In this document: positions 17,197 to 25,170 of the stretch, one piece after another
Layout of the letters: each line of letters opens with the position of its first letter
Position numbering within the stretch: position 1 is the first letter of the stretch
Assembly: GCF_965198245.1 (NCBI RefSeq)
Contig: NZ_OZ240249.1
Coordinates: forward strand, 2,604,001-2,668,000
Source: Poriferisodalis sp965198245
GTDB taxonomy: Bacteria > Actinomycetota > Acidimicrobiia > Acidimicrobiales > Poriferisodalaceae
DNA: 64,000 nucleotides
Direction of reading: 5' to 3'
The notes under the pieces: model-generated
What the model saw: only the letters and a program-made list of their open reading frames with translations
Told to the model about the DNA's origin: nothing
Database searches by the model: none
Position numbers and translations under genes: made by a program

Positions 17197-17928
17197 TCAA
17201 CGGCCCAACAGGTCAGCGCTCCTGAGCCGTCTATCCATGTGGTACTCCCACATGCTCGTGACGACCGCTGCGGCCTCCTGGGTGTCCGCCGAGCGCGGCG
17301 CATCGAGCACCGAGTTCACCTGTCCGGCGATGATCGACCGCAACAAACCGAGCGCCCCTGGCCCCAGGGGGCGCCCACGCCGGTGGGTCTCGCATGTGAC
17401 ACCGCCCTGCGCCGGGTCGAACGCGACGATGGCCGCGTCGTCGCAACCGCCTCCCACGACGCATTCGTCGAGCAGCGGCGCCGTGCCCTCGTGGGCCAGC
17501 AGGCGCAGCAGGAATGCCGGCAGCAGCATCTCGGAACTCACAAGATCCAAGCGGCGCAGCGCCCCCACCAGCATCTGGTACGGCACCGGATCATCGCCCC
17601 GGTCATGAACTGACTGGTCCACTGCCTCGGCGAGGGTCATAGCGGTGCCCAACCGGTCGAGATCCTCGCGAAGCCCGGGCCACCGGTCCAGGGTTTCGGC
17701 GCCGGTGACGATGTCGAGTTCGCCCCGGCCCCGATACAGCTGCAGGTCGACGTGGCGCAGCGGCTCGACATGCCCTGCAAGGCGGCTGCGGGTTCGCCGA
17801 GCACCCTTCGCCACAGCGCGCACCTTGCCGTGCCCCGAGGTGATGATCGTGATGATCCGATCGGCCTCGCCGAGCTTGATGGTGCGGAGCACCACTCCCC
17901 GGTCCCGGTACTGCATCTGCGGGGACAT
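17197..17928 (-). CDS. recO: DNA repair protein RecO
   Basis: Recombination mediator that helps RecA load on SSB-coated DNA, 243 residues. The N-terminal OB fold starts with YRDRGVVLRTIKLGEADRI and continues through GKVRAVAKGARR. The C-terminal helical region has one zinc-type Cys (CDD, then CETHRRG), a partial set compared with four-Cys members. Start ATG 17928 has GAGGG immediately upstream; ATG 17916 is the alternative. It is followed on the minus strand by glyS beyond the small plus-strand gene. Confidence 0.94.
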   Translation of the reverse strand: MSPQMQYRDRGVVLRTIKLGEADRIITIITSGHGKVRAVAKGARRTRSRLAGHVEPLRHVDLQLYRGRGELDIVTGAETLDRWPGLREDLDRLGTAMTLAEAVDQSVHDRGDDPVPYQMLVGALRRLDLVSSEMLLPAFLLRLLAHEGTAPLLDECVVGGGCDDAAIVAFDPAQGGVTCETHRRGRPLGPGALGLLRSIIAGQVNSVLDAPRSADTQEAAAVVTSMWEYHMDRRLRSADLLGR

Positions 17929-18022
17929 CCCCCTCGCTGTCTCGGCTGAGTACTGCTGCGGCGTCTGCGCAGCATCCCCTCAGTGTGGCTCGGGCCCAGT
18001 GTTGTTCTGACTCGGTGTGGCT

Positions 18023-18790
18023 CTAGCGGTTCAGGCCGCCGAACCGCCGATCCCGCGCTTGGTAGACGCAGATGGCATCGAACAGGTCATCCCGGCGGAA
18101 GTCCGGCCAGAGAGTGTCAGTGAACACCAGCTCGCTGTATGCCATCTGCCACAACAAGAAGTTCGACACGCGGTTCTCGCCCGAGGTTCGGATCATGAGG
18201 TCCACGTCGGGCATCTGCGCGTCGTAGAGGTGCTTCGCCAGCGACGCTTCGTCCACGTCATCTGCACCCACGCCGGCGCGCACGAGGGCCGCGGCAGCGT
18301 CGGCGATCTCGGCGCGCCCTCCGTAGTTGAACGCGACCGTGAACGTGAGACCGGTGTTTGCCGCCGTGAGCTCGACGGCCTCCTCAATACGAGCCTGCAC
18401 ACGCTTGGGCACGCGGGTGTCGCGCCGGCCGACGAAGCGGATCCGTACGTTCCGCTCGTGCAGCTCCTGGCTGCGCCGTACCAGCAGCGACTCGTTGAAG
18501 CCCATGAGAAAGCGCACCTCTGATGGCGGGCGACGCCAGTTCTCCGTGCTGAACGCATACACGGTGAGCCACTTCAAACCGATGTCGGCCGCGCCCTCGA
18601 CCGTGTCGATCAGGGCCTCTTCACCCGCTGAATGACCTTCAGTTCGCGGCAGCCCACGCGCTTGCGCCCAGCGTCCGTTGCCGTCCATCACACAGGCCAC
18701 GTGAGTCGGCAGGCGCGACAGATCAATTCCCGCACCTCGGTTCACACTGCGCAGGGTAGAACCCCGGTCGCCGCGGATCACCACGCCCAT
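18023..18790 (-). CDS. uppS: Isoprenyl (undecaprenyl) diphosphate synthase
   Basis: Cis-prenyltransferase that makes the lipid carrier for peptidoglycan and other glycans. 255 residues from ATG 18790, chosen because GAGG lies 10 nt upstream; the open frame extends to 18940 but overlaps the divergent helicase start and has no family similarity. The catalytic motif MDGNGRWA contains D36, the YAFSTENW motif follows, and the C-terminal substrate-binding motifs RTSGENRVSNFLLWQ and the final RRFGG are present. It is upstream of recO on the same strand, the classic actinobacterial era-recO-uppS neighbourhood. Confidence 0.97.
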   Translation of the reverse strand: MGVVIRGDRGSTLRSVNRGAGIDLSRLPTHVACVMDGNGRWAQARGLPRTEGHSAGEEALIDTVEGAADIGLKWLTVYAFSTENWRRPPSEVRFLMGFNESLLVRRSQELHERNVRIRFVGRRDTRVPKRVQARIEEAVELTAANTGLTFTVAFNYGGRAEIADAAAALVRAGVGADDVDEASLAKHLYDAQMPDVDLMIRTSGENRVSNFLLWQMAYSELVFTDTLWPDFRRDDLFDAICVYQARDRRFGGLNR

Positions 18791-18858
18791 CGGGAAATGC
18801 CTCGCATCGAAGAACCGGTCGTCTCGTACCGTTACCGCAACCGACTGACGGGAGGCCG

Positions 18859-20811
18859 ATGTCCGACGAGCCACGGGACCTCGATCCTGTAGCCGACGCC
18901 TACGACGCCGCTGCGGCCCTCGACGATGCGATCTCGGCACTCGGCCACGACGGCGAGCAGCGTCCGGGCCAAGCCGAGATGGCGGCTGCGGTAGTAACGG
19001 CCATCAACGATGGGGGCACGCTGTTGTGCCAGGCGGGCACCGGCGTGGGCAAGTCGCTCGCCTACCTCGTGCCGGCAGCGCTCGCGGCTGCCAGCGGCCG
19101 TCGCGTCGTCATCGCCACAGCCACGCTGGCACTGCAGGACCAGTTGGTCACCAAGGATCTTCCGCTCGTCGCGGCGGGACTGGCGCAGCGACTCGGACGC
19201 CCGGTTCGTTGGGAGCTGCTGAAGGGACGCAACAACTACCTGTGCCGCCACCGCTGGGAGGAACACGCGCAGCAGCAGCTCGACATTGATGGTGGCCCGG
19301 TCTCTGCCGCCGATATAGGCCGCGGTCAACAGCTCGCCGAGATCGGCCGGTGGGTCCGCCTGACGCGCACCGGCGACCGGTCCGAACTGGCAGTGGCGCC
19401 AGATGGTCGCGTGTGGTCATCAGTGTCGGTGAACAGCACCGAGTGCGTCGGCGCCGAGCGTTGCCCGCAGGGCCATCGCTGCTTCGCAGAAGAAGCACGA
19501 GCCCGATCCGCCCGAGCAGACATTGTGGTGACCAACCAGCACCTGTATTGCATCGATCTGTTCGGCGACGGGTACCTGTTCGGTCCCCACGACGCCGTCG
19601 TGTTTGACGAAGCACACCAGCTCGAGACAGTGGTCACCCAGGTTGCCGGCCTGGAGATCACGCCCGCAGGCTTCGCTCGGCTGGCGTCCGAGGCGCGCAG
19701 CGTGGGAGCAGGCGGCGCGGCGGCAGATGCCGTGGCGGACATGGCGACACGCCTGACGAGCGAACTCGAGCCGCTGCGTGATACCCGGCTGGGAGCAATC
19801 ACGGGCGATCTGGCGAGCTTGCTCGAAGTCGCGGACGGAAGGGTTGAGCAATTGGCTGCCGAGTTGCGGTCTGCCAACAGTGCCGACAGTGCCGACAGTG
19901 CCGATCTCGAGCGGCTGCGTGTCGCTCGGCTGGCGGCTGAATCCCTCACGGCATTGCGCGTCGCCGCTGACCCTCCCGCGGGCACTGTCATCCTGGTGGA
20001 AGGGCGGGGACGGCTTCGGCTCGCCCCGCTCGATGTCGGCGACCTGCTCGCGAGCCGGCTGTGGGGTCGACAGGCGTGTGTACTCACCAGCGCGACGCTC
20101 GGCCCGCACTTTGTCCAGCGACTCGGCGTGCCAGCCGCCGACCACACCTACCTCGCAGTGCAAAGCCCGTTCGACTACCGGTCCAATGCACTGCTGTACT
20201 GCGCCAAGCACCTGCCCGCACCGACCCAGGAGGCTCACCGGGCCGCTGCAACTGAGGAATTAGCCGCGCTGATCTCAGCGGTCGGAGGGCGCACGCTTGC
20301 GCTGTTCACGAGCTGGCGCGCACTCAACGACACTGCGGACGCGCTCGGGGAGGTGTTGAGCGACATCCGAATACTGCGACAGGGAGGCGACCTGTCCAAC
20401 ACCGCCCTTCTGGAGGCACTGGGCAACGACTCTGCAACCGTCGTGTGCGGCACGATGAGCTTTTGGCAGGGTGTGGACGTCGCCGGGCCGGCCCTGTCGC
20501 TGCTGGCCATCGATCGTCTCCCGTTCACTCGTCCCAACGAACCGCTCGCGGCGGCCCGGCGCGAAGCGGCAGGCAGCGACGCATTCATGACCGTCGACGT
20601 GCCCAATGCCGCGGATCTGCTGGCCCAGGGCGCGGGCCGGCTCATCCGCACAACCGTCGATCGCGGCGTTGTGGCGGTGCTGGACTCCCGACTCGCGACT
20701 GCCGGCTACCGGGCGCGGCTGCTCGACCCCCTGCCGCCGATGCGCCGCAGCATCGACCGAGCCGAAACGCTCGCTTTCCTGAACACCATCAGGGAACGCC
20801 ACGACCGCTGA
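18859..20811 (+). CDS. ATP-dependent DNA helicase, DinG/YoaA (XPD-like) family
   Basis: 5'-3' iron-sulfur superfamily 2 helicase, 650 residues, with GGGAGG just before ATG 18859. Walker A AGTGVGKS is at 59-66 and the DEAH box at 250-253. Between them lie four cysteines in the arrangement expected for a [4Fe-4S] cluster (C129, C196, C202, C208). The C-terminal motor has QGAGRLIRT. Such helicases unwind D-loops, R-loops and G-quadruplexes during repair. A run of three 9-bp repeats (19879-19905) encodes SADSADSAD in a linker at about 341-349. Confidence 0.94.
   Translation: MSDEPRDLDPVADAYDAAAALDDAISALGHDGEQRPGQAEMAAAVVTAINDGGTLLCQAGTGVGKSLAYLVPAALAAASGRRVVIATATLALQDQLVTKDLPLVAAGLAQRLGRPVRWELLKGRNNYLCRHRWEEHAQQQLDIDGGPVSAADIGRGQQLAEIGRWVRLTRTGDRSELAVAPDGRVWSSVSVNSTECVGAERCPQGHRCFAEEARARSARADIVVTNQHLYCIDLFGDGYLFGPHDAVVFDEAHQLETVVTQVAGLEITPAGFARLASEARSVGAGGAAADAVADMATRLTSELEPLRDTRLGAITGDLASLLEVADGRVEQLAAELRSANSADSADSADLERLRVARLAAESLTALRVAADPPAGTVILVEGRGRLRLAPLDVGDLLASRLWGRQACVLTSATLGPHFVQRLGVPAADHTYLAVQSPFDYRSNALLYCAKHLPAPTQEAHRAAATEELAALISAVGGRTLALFTSWRALNDTADALGEVLSDIRILRQGGDLSNTALLEALGNDSATVVCGTMSFWQGVDVAGPALSLLAIDRLPFTRPNEPLAAARREAAGSDAFMTVDVPNAADLLAQGAGRLIRTTVDRGVVAVLDSRLATAGYRARLLDPLPPMRRSIDRAETLAFLNTIRERHDR
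19879..19905 (+). repeat. 9-bp tandem repeat in the helicase gene
   Basis: Three adjacent units of AGTGCCGA(C/T) encode SAD three times in a linker of the DinG-like helicase. The unit length keeps the frame. Confidence 0.8.
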
Positions 20812-20830
20812 GCCGGCCTTGAGAGCCGGC
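20812..20830. terminator. Possible bidirectional terminator between the helicase gene and era
   Basis: GCCGGC, a 7-nt loop, then GCCGGC form a hairpin directly after the helicase stop, in the short gap between two convergent genes. There is only a weak T-rich tail (CTTCTC), so this is a tentative call. Confidence 0.4.
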
Positions 20831-20835
20831 GCTTC

Positions 20836-21717
20836 TCAGGGGTGCGGACTCGAAGGCGCCTCTGGCGCGAGCATGCGTGCGACCGCATCGGGAGTGCGCT
20901 GCCAGTCCGACTCGACGCGTACCCGCAGTTCGAGGTAAACCCCGTCGAGACCGAGTTCGCGGCGTGCCGCCGTGCCCACCTCTCGCAGCATCCGTCCGCC
21001 CCGTCCGATGACGATGCCCTTCTGCGAGGACCGTTCCACGGCGATGTCGCAGCGGATGCGGTCGGGCTCCCACTCCGTGACGCGGACCGCGATGCTGTAC
21101 GGCAGCTCGTCCGCCAAGCGTGCCAACAGCTGCTCGCGCACGGCCTCGGAAATGCGCCATGCGTCGGGCAGATCGGTGATGCTCTCAGGAGGGAAATAGG
21201 CCGGGCCCTCCCCTAAGCCGGCCGCAAAGTGCTCAAGCAACGCGTCGGTGCCCTCGCCCGTCCTTCCCGACACTGGGAAGTAGGCGCCGGCATCGAGCTC
21301 CGCGGCCGCAGCCAGCTGCGCTGCCACCTGGGCCCTTGATGCCCGGTCGCACTTGGTGACAGCAATGACGGTGGAGGCGTCCGCGGGCACCGAATCCCAG
21401 ATCAATCGGTCGCCGCGACCCAAGGGCGCTGTGGCGTCGAGGACCATGCAGATCACATCGGGTGGCTCGAGGTCGGCTACCGCAGTCCGTGCGGTCTCGT
21501 TCAGCTTCTCGCCGAGCGGCGTGACCGGCTTACCGATGCCAGGCGTGTCGACGAACACGATCTGGGCCTCTGGCAGATGCCGCACGCCCATGACGCGCAG
21601 TCGCGTGGTCTGTGGCTTGGCGGAGGTGATGCTGACCTTGGCACCGACGAGGCAGTTCAGCAAGGTGGACTTGCCCGCATTGGGACGACCCACCAGTGTC
21701 ACGAACCCTGAACGCAT
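20836..21717 (-). CDS. era: GTPase Era
   Basis: Ribosome-assembly GTPase that binds the 3' end of 16S rRNA, 293 residues, normal length. G1 GRPNAGKST at 10-18, G3 DTPG at about 58-61, and G4 as TKCD (the usual NKxD with Asn replaced by Thr) at about 123. The C-terminal KH domain contains GIVIGRGGRMLREVG. It is the last gene of the phoH-ybeY-CBS-era run, with 14 bp between it and the CBS gene. Confidence 0.97.
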   Translation of the reverse strand: MRSGFVTLVGRPNAGKSTLLNCLVGAKVSITSAKPQTTRLRVMGVRHLPEAQIVFVDTPGIGKPVTPLGEKLNETARTAVADLEPPDVICMVLDATAPLGRGDRLIWDSVPADASTVIAVTKCDRASRAQVAAQLAAAAELDAGAYFPVSGRTGEGTDALLEHFAAGLGEGPAYFPPESITDLPDAWRISEAVREQLLARLADELPYSIAVRVTEWEPDRIRCDIAVERSSQKGIVIGRGGRMLREVGTAARRELGLDGVYLELRVRVESDWQRTPDAVARMLAPEAPSSPHP

Positions 21718-21731
21718 CGCTGGCCCCGGAA

Positions 21732-23051
21732 CTACCCAGAACCCGTAGAGTCAGCGCCCCGCCGAGCCCCGACGAGGTTGATGCGTCTGCCTTCCACCTC
21801 AAGGGCGGACAGGCACCAGCCGTCGAGTTCGGTGGTCTCACCCGTCTCGGGCACGTGACCCATGCGGTCGAGCACAAGGCCGCCGACCGTGTCCCAGTCG
21901 CCCTCAGGCAGGCGCAGTTCCAACACCTCGGCCAGTTGCGACGCCGGCAGCCGCCCGGAGAACAAGAACGCATCATCGCCGAGCACTTGAACCAGAGCCT
22001 CGTCGGCGTCGAATTCGTCGGCGATTTCCCCGACCAGCTCTTCGATGATGTCCTCGAGCGTGACCAGTCCCGCCACGCCGCCGTACTCATCGACCGCGAT
22101 GGCCAGGTGCGACTTGGACTCTTGCATCTCGCGCATCAGGTCGCTGACCCGCTTCGTCTCAGGCACGAAGGTGGCGGGGCGCAGCACCTGTGCGCATGTC
22201 ACCACTCCGTCGGAGCCGATTCCGTGCAGGTGGGCAGCGACGAGATCCTTCGCCAGCACGATGCCTTGGAGATCGTCGACGCTGACACCGGTCACGGGCA
22301 GCCGGGTAAAGCCAGAGGCGATGACCTTCTCCAGAGCATCGGCGACGCTGTCGCCGATGCTCACGGTGATCATGTCGGGTCGGGGCACCATCACCTCCCG
22401 CACGATCGTGTCCCCGAGTCCCATGATCTGCCCGATCAGCTCGGCCTCGCTGTCTTCGATCAGCCTGGCTTGGGCTGCTGCCGACGCCAGGGCGACCAAC
22501 TCGTCCTCGGTGACCTCACCGCTGTCGCCGTGCGTCGCTGCAGGTCCGAGCGCTTTCGCGGGCACTGCCAGCAGTCGGGCCAGCCACACGAGCGGCCCGG
22601 TGCGGCTCAGTACGCGTGCGACCGGCGCGAGCACCCGCGCCATGCGATCGTTCGCCTCGACTCCCCAACGGCGGGGCACCGCCTCGGTGACCACGAACAG
22701 CGCGGCTGAGGTCACGGCGATCGCGGCGATGATGCCCGCTGCACCCGTCCGGCTTGCGGCGATCCAGGTGACACCTCCCACAAGCGTCACCTGCGCCAGT
22801 ACTCGCAGCAGCGAGACAGGCCCCAGCACTACCTCGCGGTCTTCCACCAGCTGTTCCAACGACGCCTTCGGAGGGGCGCTCGAGTGGCCATTGTCGCGGT
22901 CGCCATTGTGTCGTTCGCTGTTTCCGTCCGCCTCATCCAGACCTGAGGCACGGGCGCGCCCCAGACGAATGAAGGTCGCCTCGATCAATCGCAGGAACAT
23001 GGCCGCCGCTAGCAGGACTGCTGCCGCGACCGCGCCGAGCACCCAGTTCAT
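21732..23051 (-). CDS. HlyC/CorC-type membrane protein with CBS pair (CNNM-like)
   Basis: 439 residues. The N-terminal DUF21-like membrane domain has several hydrophobic segments up to about residue 165. Two CBS domains follow (VMVPRPDMITVSIGDSVADAL, then VDEYGGVAGLVTLEDIIEELVG), and a C-terminal CorC_HlyC domain lies from about 350. The family is linked to Mg2+/Co2+ efflux. I choose ATG 23051: it overlaps the ybeY stop as ATGA and has GGAG 6-7 nt upstream, while ATG 23063 lies inside ybeY. Adjacent to ybeY and era as in most actinobacteria. Confidence 0.94.
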   Translation of the reverse strand: MNWVLGAVAAAVLLAAAMFLRLIEATFIRLGRARASGLDEADGNSERHNGDRDNGHSSAPPKASLEQLVEDREVVLGPVSLLRVLAQVTLVGGVTWIAASRTGAAGIIAAIAVTSAALFVVTEAVPRRWGVEANDRMARVLAPVARVLSRTGPLVWLARLLAVPAKALGPAATHGDSGEVTEDELVALASAAAQARLIEDSEAELIGQIMGLGDTIVREVMVPRPDMITVSIGDSVADALEKVIASGFTRLPVTGVSVDDLQGIVLAKDLVAAHLHGIGSDGVVTCAQVLRPATFVPETKRVSDLMREMQESKSHLAIAVDEYGGVAGLVTLEDIIEELVGEIADEFDADEALVQVLGDDAFLFSGRLPASQLAEVLELRLPEGDWDTVGGLVLDRMGHVPETGETTELDGWCLSALEVEGRRINLVGARRGADSTGSG

Positions 23052-23656
23052 GAACGGCTCCACAACCTGCGAAGGTGCTCGGTCTCACGGGCGCGCATGA
23101 CCGCAGCCGCGGCAGGCTCGACGTGGTCCATGCCGAGCAAGTGCAGCACGCCGTGCACGACCAGGAGATCGATTTCTGCTGTGACGCTGCCATCATGCCC
23201 CGGACGGGACCCAACCCCTGCCGCAGCATTCGATGCGGCGACCGCCGGGCACACAACCACATCGCCGACCAGAACATCGCCGACCAGAACATCACCCGCA
23301 TCTGGAGCGCTCGACGCGTGTGCGCCGGCCACAAGATCCATCGGGAACGCCAGCACATCCGTCGGTCCGGTGTGACCCATGTGAGCTTTGTTCAGCTGTG
23401 CCATTTCTTCAGAACCGACAAATGTCACAGCGGTTTCCGAACCCGGCGGCACGCCCTCGGCATCGAGCACATCGCGCACCAACGCTCGATAGCGCTGCGA
23501 GTCGAGTCGGATATCGCTCTGGCGATCTGCAATCAGCACACCGCCCTCGCCGGGTGAGCCCGCACAGGCACCGACCGGCTCGGCGCAACTCGCAGCAGTG
23601 CGCTGCGACCCGGCTCGCTCACTCGCTGCCGTTGCGTTTCGCGTCACGTCGGTCAT
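23048..23656 (-). CDS. ybeY: Endoribonuclease YbeY
   Basis: Zinc-dependent rRNA-maturation endoribonuclease, 202 residues. The metal-binding motif is VVHGVLHLLGMDH (H-x3-H-x5-H). ATG 23656 has GGAGG 4 nt upstream and overlaps the end of phoH by 38 bp; a longer open frame to 23761 lies wholly inside phoH and is unlikely. There is an extended low-similarity N-terminus of about 40 residues. Odd: a perfect 15-bp duplication makes GDVLVGDVLVGDVVV at the strand where other YbeY proteins have a single LGDIVI-like sequence. Confidence 0.95.
   Translation of the reverse strand: MTDVTRNATAASERAGSQRTAASCAEPVGACAGSPGEGGVLIADRQSDIRLDSQRYRALVRDVLDAEGVPPGSETAVTFVGSEEMAQLNKAHMGHTGPTDVLAFPMDLVAGAHASSAPDAGDVLVGDVLVGDVVVCPAVAASNAAAGVGSRPGHDGSVTAEIDLLVVHGVLHLLGMDHVEPAAAAVMRARETEHLRRLWSRS
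23261..23290 (-). repeat. 15-bp perfect tandem duplication in ybeY
   Basis: Two identical 15-bp copies (23261-23275 and 23276-23290), in frame, duplicate five residues (GDVLV) of a conserved beta strand. Confidence 0.9.
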
Positions 23657-24581
23657 AGGCCTCCACGATGTCGCCGACGATGCGATGCCGGGTGATGTCG
23701 CGCCGGCCGAGGAGAGCAAAGGCAAGTCCGGGAATCCCGTCCAGCGCTTGCTCCACGTCAATCAGGCCACTCTTGCCGCCTGGAACGTCGATCTGGGTCC
23801 GATCGCCCGTCACGACCACTTTGGAGCCGAAGCCGATGCGGGTCAGGAACATCTTCATTTGCTCAGGCGTGGTGTTCTGCGCCTCGTCCAAGATGATGAA
23901 ACTGTCGTTGAGGGTCCGACCGCGCATGAACGCCAGCGGCGCAACGTCGATGGTCTTGCGCTCGAGAAGCTTGGCGGCGGCTTCCACATCAAGCATGTCG
24001 TAGAGCGAGTCGTACAAGGGCGCCAGGTACGGGTCGATCTTGGCCATCAGATCGCCGGGCAGGAAACCGAGTCGCTCACCCGCCTCCACCGCGGGCCGGG
24101 TGAGCACGATGCGCCGCACTGCTTTGGACATCAGCGCGTCGACGGCCAGCGCCACGGCCAGCCACGTCTTGCCCGTGCCGGCGGGTCCGACGGCGAACGT
24201 CACGATGTTCGACCGAATCATTTCCACGTAGCGTTTCTGGCCAGCGCTCTTGGCGCGAACCACCCTGCCGTTGGGAGCGCGCAAGATCGGAGCAGAGAGC
24301 ACATCGCTCGGGCTCTCGTCGGCTTCGACCATGTCGATGACGCGGTCAAGCACTTCAGGCTCGATTTGTTGGCCGGCCTCGAGGACGTGAACCATCTCTT
24401 CGAATACCTGCCCGACGAGCGCTGCGCTCGGGCCCGCCACGGTGATCTCGTTGCCGCGCACATGGATGTCGGCATCTGCGAAGTGGTCCGCGACGAGCCG
24501 CAAGTGCTCGTCGCGCTGGCCCAGCACGCCGACCATGAGGTGGTTGCCCGGAACGTGAATCCGAACCTGGGTGTCGGTCAC
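23619..24581 (-). CDS. phoH: PhoH-like ATPase
   Basis: PhoH2-type P-loop protein, 320 residues, with an N-terminal KH-like part (GNHLMVGVLGQRDEHLRLV) and a core with Walker A GPAGTGKTWLA, Walker B FIILDEAQNTT and the sensor motif VVTGDRTQIDVP. It is thought to act on RNA with YbeY. I place the start at GTG 24581 because the family similarity starts there and AGGCG lies upstream; TTG 24635 in the same frame is possible. Its 3' end overlaps ybeY. Confidence 0.94.
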   Translation of the reverse strand: MTDTQVRIHVPGNHLMVGVLGQRDEHLRLVADHFADADIHVRGNEITVAGPSAALVGQVFEEMVHVLEAGQQIEPEVLDRVIDMVEADESPSDVLSAPILRAPNGRVVRAKSAGQKRYVEMIRSNIVTFAVGPAGTGKTWLAVALAVDALMSKAVRRIVLTRPAVEAGERLGFLPGDLMAKIDPYLAPLYDSLYDMLDVEAAAKLLERKTIDVAPLAFMRGRTLNDSFIILDEAQNTTPEQMKMFLTRIGFGSKVVVTGDRTQIDVPGGKSGLIDVEQALDGIPGLAFALLGRRDITRHRIVGDIVEAYDRRDAKRNGSE

Positions 24582-24726
24582 AGGGCTTAAGCGCCTGCGC
24601 TCATCGGCCCAGCGTTCATGGACACGGGGCGCCAAGACGGCAATCGGGGGTGCCGACGGATGGTGCGGTCACGATATCGCCAAGGTTAGTCCGCGGCCGA
24701 GAACGCACATCGGCCACTTGTGCGGT

Positions 24727-24978
24727 TCAGGACCGCAGACCCGCATATATCTCCTTGCACGCCGGGCACACCGGGTAGCGCTCGCCATCGCGGTTGGGCA
24801 CCCACTTCTTGCCGCACAGTGCCACAACCTCTCGACCGCTGACGGCCGAGCGCGTCAGCGCCACCTTGCTGACGTAATGCGAGAAGCGGTCATGGTCGCC
24901 TTCGGTCTCGCGGGTGTCCGGACGCTCAATGACGTCGGGACTGCTCGCGACATTGACGGCGACGTTCAGGATGGCCAC
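24727..24978 (-). CDS. DUF3039 protein (actinobacterial)
   Basis: An 83-residue protein. GTG 24978 has CGGAG 7 nt upstream. The DUF3039 signature is present: DHDRFSHYVSK, then VALCGKKWVPNRDGERYPVCPACKEIYAGL, with three cysteines (one in ALCGK, two in PVCPAC) that look like metal ligands. The function of the family is unknown; it is largely confined to actinobacteria, which supports the taxonomic placement. Confidence 0.9.
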   Translation of the reverse strand: MAILNVAVNVASSPDVIERPDTRETEGDHDRFSHYVSKVALTRSAVSGREVVALCGKKWVPNRDGERYPVCPACKEIYAGLRS

Positions 24979-25170
24979 TTCGCTGCTCCGGGTCCGCTCC
25001 GGGGTTTGCCTCTGCCGGTGCCTACGGTACGGCAGTAACGTGCCCAATCGCGCCGTAACCGCACCGGCGGTGCATCCGTGCGTCGAAGGGCCGCCCACAC
25101 CCAGCATGGCTAGGACTTCCTCTCCGGTCGCCGAAGACGGCGTGAAGGGCACAGAACTTCAGGCGTCGCG

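Noticed and set aside
16650..17303. N-terminal extension of glyS
   Set aside because: It is antisense to a plus-strand gene with normal protein features and shows no synthetase similarity.
18791..18940. Longer uppS start
   Set aside because: Overlaps the divergent helicase start region and lacks the family's N-terminus; ATG 18790 has a ribosome site.
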